Shown here piece by piece: positions 8,831-16,293 of a stretch of DNA of 64,000 bases. Under the pieces are notes generated by a model that ran no database searches, had not been told where the DNA came from, and worked only from the letters and a program-made list of their open reading frames with translations. This DNA comes from Bowdeniella nasicola. GTDB taxonomy: Bacteria; Actinomycetota; Actinomycetes; Actinomycetales; Actinomycetaceae. Position numbers and translations under genes: made by a program. The stretch covers positions 62,001 to 126,000 of the forward strand of contig NZ_FNQV01000004.1 of assembly GCF_900107735.1 (NCBI RefSeq), written 5' to 3'. Every line of letters begins with the position of its first letter. Positions within the stretch are counted from its first letter, which is position 1.

Positions 8831-10135
8831 ATGACTACCACCCCGCAACGAAGCGTCGTCGTCAACTCGTTCACCAACTCCCTACTCGATCCCGATGCCG
8901 ACATGCTCGGGCCCGTCGCCGATGGCGGAACGATCATTGCCAACACCGCACCGGGATGCTGGGGTCCGATGCTCACCCCGCGGCTGCGAGGCGGCCACGA
9001 GGTCACTCAGCCGGTCGCCGTGGCAGGCGCCAAGCCCGGCGATGGCGTGGCGATTCGGATCAAGGACATCACCGTGACGGCCCTTGCAACCGCCTCGGGC
9101 TTTGACCGTTCCCCTGCGGAATACTCGCTCGGCGATCCGTACGTCGCGGCGCGCTGTCCGCACTGCGATGTCGTGTGGCCCGAGACCCACGTCGACGGCA
9201 TCGGAGCTGGCGCTATCACGTGCGATACCTGCAAGAATCCGGTCACGCCGTTCGAAATGGTGCACGGCTACACCGTCGTTTTTGATGACACCGGCGAGGT
9301 TGGGTTGACGATCGGTCAGCAAGCGGCCGAGAAGATCGCTCACGAAGCCGAGTACTACGCCGCGCTCCCCGATGCGTCGGTCCAGCATCCGGTGCTCACC
9401 CTCGCGCCGGCCGACCTGCCGGCCGTCATGGTGCGGATGCGGCCGTTCCTGGGACAGTTGGGTTCCACGCCGTCCCGCGTCATGCCGGATTCGCACAACG
9501 CGGGCGACTTCGGTGCGGCGCTTATTGATGCGCCACACGACTACGCCATGACCGCCGATGAACTCGCCACGCACAAGACCGATGGCCATATGGATATCGA
9601 TGCGGTTCGCGAGGGAGCGGTGCTCGTCGTGCCCGTCAAGGTTGACGGCGCGGGAATATACCTCGGCGATATGCACGCGGCGCAGGGCGATGGCGAAATC
9701 GCCTCGCACACGATGGACGTCGCGGGCAGCGTGACGCTGCAGGTCAACGTCGTCAAGGACTACCCGATCGATGGGCCTGTGCTGTTCCCGCTAGTGGCGG
9801 ATCTACCCCCAATCGCCCGGCCGTTCAGCGCTGTGGAGCGAGGGAAGGCCGAGCGGCTTGCGAAGACGTGGGGCGTCGGCGCGATTGAGGAGTCGGCACC
9901 GATCTCGGTGATTGGGACGGCACCCAATATGAATGACGCGATTACCAATGCGTTGGAGCGGGCGGCGGCGCTACTGGATGTCAGCGTGCCCGAGGTGCGC
10001 AACCGCGCGACGATTACCGGCGCGGTGGAGATTGGGCGCGACCCGGGCGTCGTCCATGTGACGTTCCTGGCGCCGCTCGAGCGCCTCGATGCCGTCGGGC
10101 TGGGCGATATTGCGCGCGAACAATACGGCCTGTAA
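8831..10135 (+). CDS. Acetamidase/formamidase family protein
   Basis: 434 residues. The FmdA/AmdA family hydrolyses formamide or acetamide to ammonia plus formate or acetate. The family pattern is seen in GGTIIANTAPGCWGPML, HNAGDFGAALI (conserved HxGN-like metal site variant) and VKVDGAGIYLGDMHAAQGDGE, the strongly conserved GDxHAxQGDGE core (about residues 280-292). A Cys-rich insertion, CPHCDVVWPE...CDTC (near residues 115-145), looks like a zinc ribbon within the domain. The ATG at 8831 is preceded by AAGGAAGGAAAG. The substrate (formamide versus acetamide or longer) cannot be decided. It is the first gene of a plus-strand run. Confidence 0.85.
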   Translation: MTTTPQRSVVVNSFTNSLLDPDADMLGPVADGGTIIANTAPGCWGPMLTPRLRGGHEVTQPVAVAGAKPGDGVAIRIKDITVTALATASGFDRSPAEYSLGDPYVAARCPHCDVVWPETHVDGIGAGAITCDTCKNPVTPFEMVHGYTVVFDDTGEVGLTIGQQAAEKIAHEAEYYAALPDASVQHPVLTLAPADLPAVMVRMRPFLGQLGSTPSRVMPDSHNAGDFGAALIDAPHDYAMTADELATHKTDGHMDIDAVREGAVLVVPVKVDGAGIYLGDMHAAQGDGEIASHTMDVAGSVTLQVNVVKDYPIDGPVLFPLVADLPPIARPFSAVERGKAERLAKTWGVGAIEESAPISVIGTAPNMNDAITNALERAAALLDVSVPEVRNRATITGAVEIGRDPGVVHVTFLAPLERLDAVGLGDIAREQYGL

Positions 10136-10142
10136 GCGGCGC

Positions 10143-10148
10143 TACCCT
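10143..10148 (+). promoter_or_regulatory. -10 box TACCCT for leaderless ABC gene pair
   Basis: TACCCT lies 7 bases before the GTG at 10156, between the acetamidase stop and the ABC ATPase start, with no Shine-Dalgarno. Confidence 0.45.
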
Positions 10149-10155
10149 GGGAAAC

Positions 10156-10794
10156 GTGACTATCGTTGAAGCCCGCGACGCCCACGTCGCGATCGATAAG
10201 GTTTCGCTGCTTGCGCCGACGAGTTTTTCGGTGGCGCCCGGCGACGCCCTCGCGGTCACCGGCTCCAATGGCTCGGGTAAGACGACCCTGCTGCGCGTGC
10301 TTGCCGGCAAGCAGCAGCTGACGGGCGGTTCCGTCACGATCGCGGGTGAGGCGCCCAATGAGAAGGACGCGGAGTTTCGCGCGCGGCTTGCGGCGCTGCT
10401 CGGGCTGCCGCCGCTGTCGCGCTCCCTGACGTTGCACGAGCACCTGGCGCTCGTCGCGGCATCGTGGGGCGATTCCGTGGAGCTCGCGCGCGAGGCCGCG
10501 AGCGATGCGCTCCGGCAGTTCGGGATTCAGCGCCTGCAGCGGCGCTTCGTGCACGAGCTGTCCTCGGGACAAACGCAGATGTTCGCGCTCGCCCTCACGC
10601 TCATTCGGCCGAGCGAGATCCTGCTGCTGGACGAACCGGAGCAGCGGCTCGATGCGGAGCGGCGCGAGCTGCTGGCTGACGTGCTCGCCGCGCGGGTAGC
10701 GTCCGGCACGACGCTCATCATGGCCTCGCACTCTGCCGAGCTCGTCGGGCGCGTCTGCGATCGAGAGTTGGCGCTGGCCGAGGACGTGGCGTGA
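10156..10794 (+). CDS. ABC transporter ATP-binding protein
   Basis: 212 residues with Walker A GSNGSGKTT (about 36-44), a signature loop read as LSSGQTQMF (about 134-142) and Walker B EILLLDEPEQRLD, followed by the H-loop MASHS. It is a single stand-alone nucleotide-binding domain. GTG start; its TGA overlaps the GTG of the next gene, so the ATPase and the following membrane protein are translated together and form one transporter. The signature differs slightly from LSGGQ, as in other small exporters. The cargo is unknown. Confidence 0.85.
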   Translation: MTIVEARDAHVAIDKVSLLAPTSFSVAPGDALAVTGSNGSGKTTLLRVLAGKQQLTGGSVTIAGEAPNEKDAEFRARLAALLGLPPLSRSLTLHEHLALVAASWGDSVELAREAASDALRQFGIQRLQRRFVHELSSGQTQMFALALTLIRPSEILLLDEPEQRLDAERRELLADVLAARVASGTTLIMASHSAELVGRVCDRELALAEDVA

Positions 10795-12233
10795 ACCGGC
10801 TGCGCTCGGTTCGCTACCTGTACGCGCATCGCAGTGATGCACCCGGTGCCCGGGACATTGCCTATTTCGTCTACCTCGCGGCGCTGACGATCGGCATCGT
10901 CGGGGCGCCGCTCATCCGCGCGGCCGCGCAACGCCTTGCCAGCCCCGACACGGTGGCGCGACTGACCAGCACGGCGACGCCACTCATCGTCGTCGCGGTG
11001 ATGACGGTGGCAGCGCTCGCGCTTCTTGCGGCCGGGCGACTGCGCGGCCCGGTCGTGCCCGAGCCGTTTCGCGTCCTCTTGCTTGCCGGCACCGACCTGC
11101 CGCGCGAGCGCTCACTGCTGCGTCCCTTTGCTCTTGCGGCGCTGTGGCCCATCGCCGGCGCGCTCGGGATCGCGGCGCTCCTTGGCTGCGTTCTCGTGTC
11201 CGTCGGCGCGATGGGCGCCGGCACGTTCGCCCTGGTGCTCGTCTCGGCCGTGTGTATCGGAGCGAGTTCGAGCGTGGGCTGGCTCGCGGGTCAAAGCCTC
11301 GGATGGGCGGGGCGCCTCGCCACGGCTCTCACCCTCGTAGCAGCGGCGGCCGCCGGTTATGCGAGCTTCGCCCTGCTGGGATGGCCAGGTGTCGCGGCCG
11401 TTGGCGGGATCGCGGCGGTGATCGCCATCGTGTGCGTGCCACGCCTGCTCGCGCGGATCGATGGCGTCCAGCTGCTCGCCGATGCTACGCGTTGGCAACT
11501 CGCGGCGACGGCCAGCATCGTCGGCGATGTTCAGCACGCGGCCGGGCTGTTTCGCCAGCTGCCGAGCCACGGTCGCACCTGGCAGGCGATCGCTGGGCCG
11601 CACGCGCTGCTGACGGCTCGCTCGGATCTTGTCGGCGCCGCCCGTACGCCGCTGCGGTTTGCGATCGGAACCGCCTTCGCGATCCTGGCATGGGCACTGC
11701 TGGCAGCCTCGCCGGCGATGCCGATCGCGCCGTGGGCATTTGGCGCGGTGGGCCTCGTCATGGGTTATCTCGCGGTGGGAACGCTGAGCGATGGGTATCG
11801 CCATGCCGCGGCCTGCGCGACGATGCCGGCGCTCTACGGCCACTCCGTCCTGCGGCTCTACCTCGCGCATAGCGTGGCCCCGGCTTTCTTTGCCTTACTG
11901 AGCGCGGTCGTCGGCGCGTTGCTGGCCGCCCTCGTGATCCCCGGCAGCGTTTCCTACCTGGCGCTGCTGGGCGCGGTCGTTGCCGTCGTGCTGCGCGCTT
12001 TCGATAGCGCGAAGGGCGATCTGCCGCCCGAACTGCTTACCCCGCAGCCAACGCCCATGGGTGACATGTCGGGAATCATGGTGATGGGCTGGCAGGCCGA
12101 CGCGCTCCTCATCGCCCTTGTCGGGGGCGGTCTTATCGCCGCGTCTGGCTCGCTGCTACCGGCCGTCACGATTACGGCCGGTGTCGTCGGTTTCCTGTTA
12201 CGGTCTCTGCGCCGCCGTCTGGCCGCGAAATAA
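10791..12233 (+). CDS. Polytopic membrane protein, partner of the ABC ATPase (DUF6297-like)
   Basis: 480 residues with about 10-12 hydrophobic helices and no soluble domain. The gene is coupled to the ATPase by a GTGA overlap, which makes it the likely membrane half. The N-terminal RSVRYLYAHRSDAPGARDIAY is amphipathic and probably cytoplasmic. It resembles actinobacterial proteins of the DUF6297 type, but that assignment is from memory of architecture, not from a search. Its substrate is unknown. It ends 27 bases upstream of the ABC-F promoter; no terminator was seen. Confidence 0.6.
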   Translation: MNRLRSVRYLYAHRSDAPGARDIAYFVYLAALTIGIVGAPLIRAAAQRLASPDTVARLTSTATPLIVVAVMTVAALALLAAGRLRGPVVPEPFRVLLLAGTDLPRERSLLRPFALAALWPIAGALGIAALLGCVLVSVGAMGAGTFALVLVSAVCIGASSSVGWLAGQSLGWAGRLATALTLVAAAAAGYASFALLGWPGVAAVGGIAAVIAIVCVPRLLARIDGVQLLADATRWQLAATASIVGDVQHAAGLFRQLPSHGRTWQAIAGPHALLTARSDLVGAARTPLRFAIGTAFAILAWALLAASPAMPIAPWAFGAVGLVMGYLAVGTLSDGYRHAAACATMPALYGHSVLRLYLAHSVAPAFFALLSAVVGALLAALVIPGSVSYLALLGAVVAVVLRAFDSAKGDLPPELLTPQPTPMGDMSGIMVMGWQADALLIALVGGGLIAASGSLLPAVTITAGVVGFLLRSLRRRLAAK

Positions 12234-12237
12234 AACC

Positions 12238-12266
12238 TCGACAACTCCCGCGCGCCTGCCTAACCT
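12238..12266 (+). promoter_or_regulatory. Promoter of the ABC-F gene and its leader
   Basis: The -35 TCGACA (12238-12243) and -10 TAACCT (12261-12266) are separated by exactly 17 bases. The -10 is 6 bases before an ATG at 12273, so the transcript should start at or next to that ATG. This is one of the best complete promoters in the window. Confidence 0.6.
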
Positions 12267-12272
12267 GGCGGC

Positions 12273-12284
12273 ATGTGGAACTAG
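12273..12284 (+). CDS. Three-codon leader ORF (Met-Trp-Asn-stop), predicted leaderless
   Basis: ATG TGG AAC TAG begins 6 bases after the -10 box TAACCT, so a ribosome could start directly on the mRNA 5' end. The stop codon is followed one base later by TCCTTGAA (12286-12293), the exact complement of the ABC-F Shine-Dalgarno region TTCAAGGA (12334-12341). Such ultrashort uORFs serve as sensors when a drug traps a ribosome at initiation or early elongation. The peptide itself is too short to have another role. That it is translated is inferred. Confidence 0.5.
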   Translation: MWN

Positions 12285-12285
12285 C

Positions 12286-12341
12286 TCCTTGAACTCTCGC
12301 GACCGCGGCGCCGCCCGTCGTGAGCCCTTCCCATTCAAGGA
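12286..12341 (+). promoter_or_regulatory. Predicted translational attenuator hiding the ABC-F ribosome binding site
   Basis: The outer stem pairs TCCTTGAA (12286-12293) with TTCAAGGA (12334-12341), 8 of 8 bases, enclosing the AAGGA Shine-Dalgarno (12337-12341) of the GTG at 12348. An inner stem pairs CTCGCGAC (12296-12303) with GTCGTGAG (12317-12324), with one G-U pair; the loop contains a self-complementary GCGGCGCCGC. There is no T-run after the structure, so control of translation is more likely than termination. A ribosome held on the leader ORF would cover the 5' arm and free the Shine-Dalgarno. Confidence 0.6.
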
Positions 12342-12347
12342 CGCCAC

Positions 12348-13982
12348 GTGCCCGCTCAACTTTTTCTTGACGGACTTTCATTTTCTTCCCCCACCCGCCC
12401 CGTCCTCACCGACGTCACGCTTGCCGTGGGTCCAACCGACCGAATCGGCCTCGTCGGCGAAAATGGCAGCGGCAAAACCACCCTGTTACGCATGGCTGCG
12501 GGGCAGCTGTCACCTTCGCACGGCCAGGTCATCGCGACGCGGCCGGGCGGCGGCGAGGTGCGCATCGCACTGCTCGCCCAGGAGGTTCCGTTCGGCGCTC
12601 AGGACAGCGTCGGCGCGGCAATTGAGGCCTCGCTCGCGCCATTACGCCGGGCCGAAGCCGAGCTGGAAGAGGCCGCCGCGGCGGTCGCCGGGCCGGGCGG
12701 AGAGGAGCGATATGCCGCCGCGCTCGCGCAGGCTGAGCAGCTGAGCGTGTGGACGATTGAGCACGAGGTGGCGGAACTGCGCGCCGGATTCGCCCTCGCA
12801 GATGTGGCCCTCGAGCGCCCGACTTCGCAGCTATCCGGCGGTCAGCGCGCCCGCCTCGCGCTCATCTGCACGCTGCTCTCCCGTCCCGATGTCCTGCTCT
12901 TGGACGAGCCCACCAACCACATCGACGACGCCGGCATGGATCTGCTCGCCCGGCTCGTGCGGAGGTGGCACGGGCCCGTGGTGTTTGCCTCCCACGATCG
13001 CGCATTCCTCGACGTGGCAGCGACCTCGATCGCGGATCTCTCTGACAGTGGCGTGGCGCGCTATACCGGCGGCTACGCGGATCTGCGGGCCGCCAAGGCC
13101 GCCGCACGTGCGAGGTGGGAAGCTCAGTACGCGGCCGAGCAGGCGGAGCTGAACCGGCTGCGGGAGCGCGTCGAAGCCTCACGCACCGTCGGCCACCCGG
13201 GGGCTCGCGCCCGGACCGAGGTGCGAATGGCGAAGAAGTTCTACGCCGATCGCAATGCGACCGTCGTCTCCCGTCGCCTGACCGCCGCCCGCAGCGCGCT
13301 CGCAAACCTCGAAGAACGTCAGGTGCGAAAACCTCCACAGCTGCTGAGTTTCATTGGCTTCTCGCCCGCACTCGGCGAGGCTTCGGGCGCCCTGGTCTCC
13401 GCCACGCGGGTCACGCTTCCCGGACGCCTGTGCCCCACCACGATCGACATTCGGTCTGGCGATCGCTGGCTCGTCACCGGCGGCAATGGCTCCGGAAAGT
13501 CGACGCTGCTGCACATCCTGGCCGGACACCTCCCCCCTGCAGCGGGCAGCGTGATGCGTGCCCCGCGGGTGCGCGTCGGCCTGCTGACGCAGGAATGGCC
13601 CGACTACGATCCGGCAATCACGCCACGCGCCGCCTACGCCGAATACCTTGGCGCCGCAGCCGCCGAGATCCTGCCAATCACGGCGCTCGGCCTGATCCAC
13701 CCGCGCGACGTGGACCGTCCGCTCGGTGACCTGAGCGTGGGCGTGCGTCGCCGCGTCCAGCTGGCGATGCTGCTGGCCGATCCGCCCGACGTCCTGCTGC
13801 TCGATGAACCGACGAACCACCTCAGCCTCGATCTCGTCGAAGAACTCGAGGCCGCGCTGTCCGACTACCCCGGAGCCGTCGTCACGGCCTCCCACGATCG
13901 CTGGCTGCGCGAACGTTTCCAAGGCTCCACCCTCACCCTGCCGTCCTCTGGCGTTCACCCGCCCGTCACCTCGGGGCCCTAG
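12348..13982 (+). CDS. ABC-F ATPase, probable antibiotic resistance (ribosome protection) type
   Basis: 544 residues with two ATPase domains and no membrane helix. Domain 1: Walker A GENGSGKTT (about 38-46), signature LSGGQRARL, Walker B LLLDEPTNHID. Domain 2: GGNGSGKST, signature LSVGVRRRV, Walker B LLLDEPTNHLS. The linker (about residues 240-330) is rich in Arg, Lys and Glu and should form the arm that enters the ribosomal E site. The length and single-gene leader-controlled setting fit the TlrC/OleB-like protection proteins of Actinobacteria, which dislodge macrolides, lincosamides or pleuromutilins from the 50S subunit; housekeeping ABC-F (EttA, Uup) are the alternative. GTG start with AAGGA 6 bases upstream. 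Confidence 0.8.
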   Translation: MPAQLFLDGLSFSSPTRPVLTDVTLAVGPTDRIGLVGENGSGKTTLLRMAAGQLSPSHGQVIATRPGGGEVRIALLAQEVPFGAQDSVGAAIEASLAPLRRAEAELEEAAAAVAGPGGEERYAAALAQAEQLSVWTIEHEVAELRAGFALADVALERPTSQLSGGQRARLALICTLLSRPDVLLLDEPTNHIDDAGMDLLARLVRRWHGPVVFASHDRAFLDVAATSIADLSDSGVARYTGGYADLRAAKAAARARWEAQYAAEQAELNRLRERVEASRTVGHPGARARTEVRMAKKFYADRNATVVSRRLTAARSALANLEERQVRKPPQLLSFIGFSPALGEASGALVSATRVTLPGRLCPTTIDIRSGDRWLVTGGNGSGKSTLLHILAGHLPPAAGSVMRAPRVRVGLLTQEWPDYDPAITPRAAYAEYLGAAAAEILPITALGLIHPRDVDRPLGDLSVGVRRRVQLAMLLADPPDVLLLDEPTNHLSLDLVEELEAALSDYPGAVVTASHDRWLRERFQGSTLTLPSSGVHPPVTSGP

Positions 13983-14020
13983 CATCGGCGCGAAACCCTC
14001 ACAGAACTGAAAAGGACGCC

Positions 14021-15931
14021 ATGTCTCCCCTGCTGACCGCCGCACTGTCCGCGGCTGCCATCACCGGCCTCAGCCTCGCGCCCCTGGCCCCCGCCACCAC
14101 GATCGAGTACTCGGCCGATAACCCTGCGCTCGAACTCCAGGTGCTCGGCACCTATGAGACCGGCAAGTTCGGAGTCTCGGCCGCCGAGATCGTGGCCTTC
14201 CATGCCGCCACCGCCCGCATCCTCGTGGTCAACGCCGCCGATGCGAGTGTCGAGGTCCTGAACGGCTCCGATCCGGAAAACCTCACCAAGCTCTTCGACC
14301 TGCAGACCACTGGCATCGCCGCCGCTGACGGCTCCACCATTCCCGCGGGGGCCGTCGCCAACTCCGTGGCGGTGCGCGCCGACGGGCTCGGCGTCGTCGC
14401 CGTCGAGCACTCCACCAAAACGGAAGACGGCTGGCTCGTGTTCTTCGACGCGGCCGGTTCGGGCGAAGCGCTCGGCGCGGTTCGGGTGGGGGCGCTGCCG
14501 GATATGGTCGCGATTTCTGCCGACGGCAGCTATGCCGTCGTCGCGAATGAGGGCGAGCCCGCCGAGGACTACTCCGTTGATCCGGAGGGCACCGTCTCGA
14601 TCGTCTCGCTGCCGACGTCGCTCACGGTTCCCGGCCAGGATGTCGTCAAGACCGCCGATTTCCGCGCCTTTGAGGGCGACAATCTCCCCGCAGGCGTACG
14701 CATCTTCGGCGGTCGGGAGGATGCCGGCACTGGCACCCCCGAGTTCCCCGTCGCAGAAAACCTCGAACCCGAGTACGTCACCATTGAGGGCACGACGGCC
14801 TACGTCAGCCTGCAGGAAGCCAACGCGCTCGCCGTCGTCGATCTGCCGAGCGCCACGGTGACGGCGCTGCACCCGCTCGGCGCGATCGACCTCAAAGGCT
14901 TCGATATTTCGGACAAGGATGGCGCGATCAACCCCGTCGACGTGCCGATCAAATCGTGGCGGCAGCCCGATGCCATCGCCTCGCTGACGCAGGGCGGCGC
15001 GACGTACATCCTCACCGCGAACGAGGGCGATGCCCGCGACTGGGAGGGCTACTCCGAGGAGGCGCGCGTGAAGAACCTCGGCAAGAAGGACGTACCGCCG
15101 CTGTGCGAGGGGCACCCGCTGACGGCGATCGAGAATTACGCCGACGACGCGGTCGCCGGGCGGCTGAAGATCACGCTCGCCGATGGCCTGTCCGCCGATG
15201 GCAGCTGCTACGAGGAGCTCTATGGCTTTGGTGCTCGCTCGATGAGCGTGTTTGGCGCCGACGGGACCCTCGTCGCGGATACCGGCACGGATTTCGAGCG
15301 CATCACGGCCGCGGCCGCGCCGGAATTCTTCAACTCCAACCACGAAGAAGCCGAGTTCGACTCGCGCTCCGATGACAAGGGCCCCGAACCCGAGGGCATC
15401 GTCGTCGGTGAGGTCGGCGGCACGCCGTATGCGTTCATCGGATTCGAGCGCGTCGGCGGCATCGCCGTTTACGACGTGTCGAATGTGCACGAGCCCGCCT
15501 TCGTCACCTACGTCAACAATTGCGACTTTGCGGCCGATCCCGCGGCCGCTGGCGATCTCGGTCCGGAGGGCCTGACGTTCGTGGCCGCCGAGGACTCCCC
15601 CACCGGCGAGCCGTGGCTCATCGTGGGTAACGAGGTTTCGGGTACGACGACGGTCTTCGCGGCCCGGGACCTCACGGCCGCGCCGACGCCGACCGAGCAG
15701 CCAACCGAGCAGCCCACCCAGCAGCCAACCGAGGGGCCGACCGAGCAGCCGACCGAGGGGCCGACCGAGCAGCCGACCGAGCAGCCGACCGAGCAGCCCA
15801 CCGCGCAGCCGCCGGTCGACAAGCCGCGGCTCCCGGTTACGGGCGCCTCGGCCGGGCTCATGGCTCTTGCCGGCGCGGCCCTCGCCGCCGGTGCTGGCCT
15901 GCTCGCCGCACGGCGGGAGTCGCGCGCCTAG
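14021..15931 (+). CDS. LPxTG-anchored choice-of-anchor I domain surface protein
   Basis: 636 residues. Residues 1-27 form a signal peptide (AALSAAAITGLSLAPLAPA). The next roughly 530 residues form the choice-of-anchor I beta-propeller-like domain, with repeated motifs such as VANEGEPAEDYSVDPEG and YILTANEGDARDW. A low-complexity stalk of PTEQ/PTEG repeats follows, then the cell-wall sorting signal LPVTG (near 604), a hydrophobic helix and a charged ARRESRA tail. A class A/E-type sortase should link it to peptidoglycan. Some relatives are annotated as phosphatase or phytase-like, but no catalytic set is evident. Shine-Dalgarno AAAAGGACG precedes the ATG. Confidence 0.85.
   Translation: MSPLLTAALSAAAITGLSLAPLAPATTIEYSADNPALELQVLGTYETGKFGVSAAEIVAFHAATARILVVNAADASVEVLNGSDPENLTKLFDLQTTGIAAADGSTIPAGAVANSVAVRADGLGVVAVEHSTKTEDGWLVFFDAAGSGEALGAVRVGALPDMVAISADGSYAVVANEGEPAEDYSVDPEGTVSIVSLPTSLTVPGQDVVKTADFRAFEGDNLPAGVRIFGGREDAGTGTPEFPVAENLEPEYVTIEGTTAYVSLQEANALAVVDLPSATVTALHPLGAIDLKGFDISDKDGAINPVDVPIKSWRQPDAIASLTQGGATYILTANEGDARDWEGYSEEARVKNLGKKDVPPLCEGHPLTAIENYADDAVAGRLKITLADGLSADGSCYEELYGFGARSMSVFGADGTLVADTGTDFERITAAAAPEFFNSNHEEAEFDSRSDDKGPEPEGIVVGEVGGTPYAFIGFERVGGIAVYDVSNVHEPAFVTYVNNCDFAADPAAAGDLGPEGLTFVAAEDSPTGEPWLIVGNEVSGTTTVFAARDLTAAPTPTEQPTEQPTQQPTEGPTEQPTEGPTEQPTEQPTEQPTAQPPVDKPRLPVTGASAGLMALAGAALAAGAGLLAARRESRA
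15684..15817 (+). repeat. 12-base tandem repeat encoding PTEQ/PTEG stalk
   Basis: About ten imperfect copies of a 12-base unit (ccgaccgagcag type) encode the Pro-Thr-Glu-Gln/Gly stalk before the LPVTG motif. Such repeats expand and contract by slippage and set the distance of the surface domain from the wall. Confidence 0.85.
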
Positions 15932-15934
15932 ACT
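15929..15934 (+). promoter_or_regulatory. -10 box TAGACT overlapping the surface-protein stop codon
   Basis: The TAG stop of the anchored protein is also the start of TAGACT, which is 6 bases before the ATG at 15941. It fits the leaderless pattern of this genome. Confidence 0.4.
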
Positions 15935-15940
15935 AGGCGC

Positions 15941-16293
15941 ATGATTCTTGCTGATGCGCGCATGCTCCTCAGGCTTCTTCGCACTCCGAAGTTGCGTGGG
16001 GAGCTCGCGCGTATTCTGGCCAATCCATCGCCGCCGGCCCCGCCGCTCGACCGTCTCAGTTTCGTCGCCGCCGATGGCAGCATCGATACGGCGGCATTGG
16101 CAGCGAGCCTTGGCGAGATCGAGGAACTCCGCGGGCCGATCGCCTTCTGCCCGTCGTCACCGATATCACGGCCCCGCTGGCTGAGGAGATCGTCGCCGAC
16201 GTCGCCGGAATTCGGCGCAGCGCGGTCGATTCTGGCTTCCTGCTACGCGAGAGCGATGGCTCGCGCTACCGACTGCGGGCGCTTAGCGAATGA
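15941..16293 (+). pseudogene. DUF2087-like small protein gene broken by a single-base frameshift
   Basis: The first frame reads from ATG 15941 (MILADARMLLRLLRTPKLRG) through EIEELRG at about 16132. It then turns into a Ser/Pro/Arg-rich shadow while another frame continues as ADRLLPVVTDITAPLAEE and later IRRSAVDSGFLLRESDGS, ending SRYRLRALSE at the TGA 16291-16293. That end strongly resembles DUF2087 (small HTH-type domain). Adding one G to the GGG at 16133-16135 joins the two into about 117 residues. So either a recent 1-base deletion or a sequence error. It ends overlapping the E2 gene on the other strand by 11 bases. Confidence 0.65.

Noticed and set aside
12321-12370. A 16-codon GTG frame overlapping the ABC-F start as a possible leader peptide
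   Set aside because: It has no ribosome binding site and begins inside the predicted hairpin; the ATG-TGG-AAC leader with its own promoter fits better.
13979-15490. Long open frames antisense to the choice-of-anchor I and other genes
   Set aside because: They arise from GC-biased third positions; their translations are Arg/Gly/Val-rich with no recognisable domains.
15684-15817. Short tandem repeats as a possible CRISPR array
   Set aside because: Period of 12 bases without spacers, in frame with an LPxTG protein: a coding stalk repeat.
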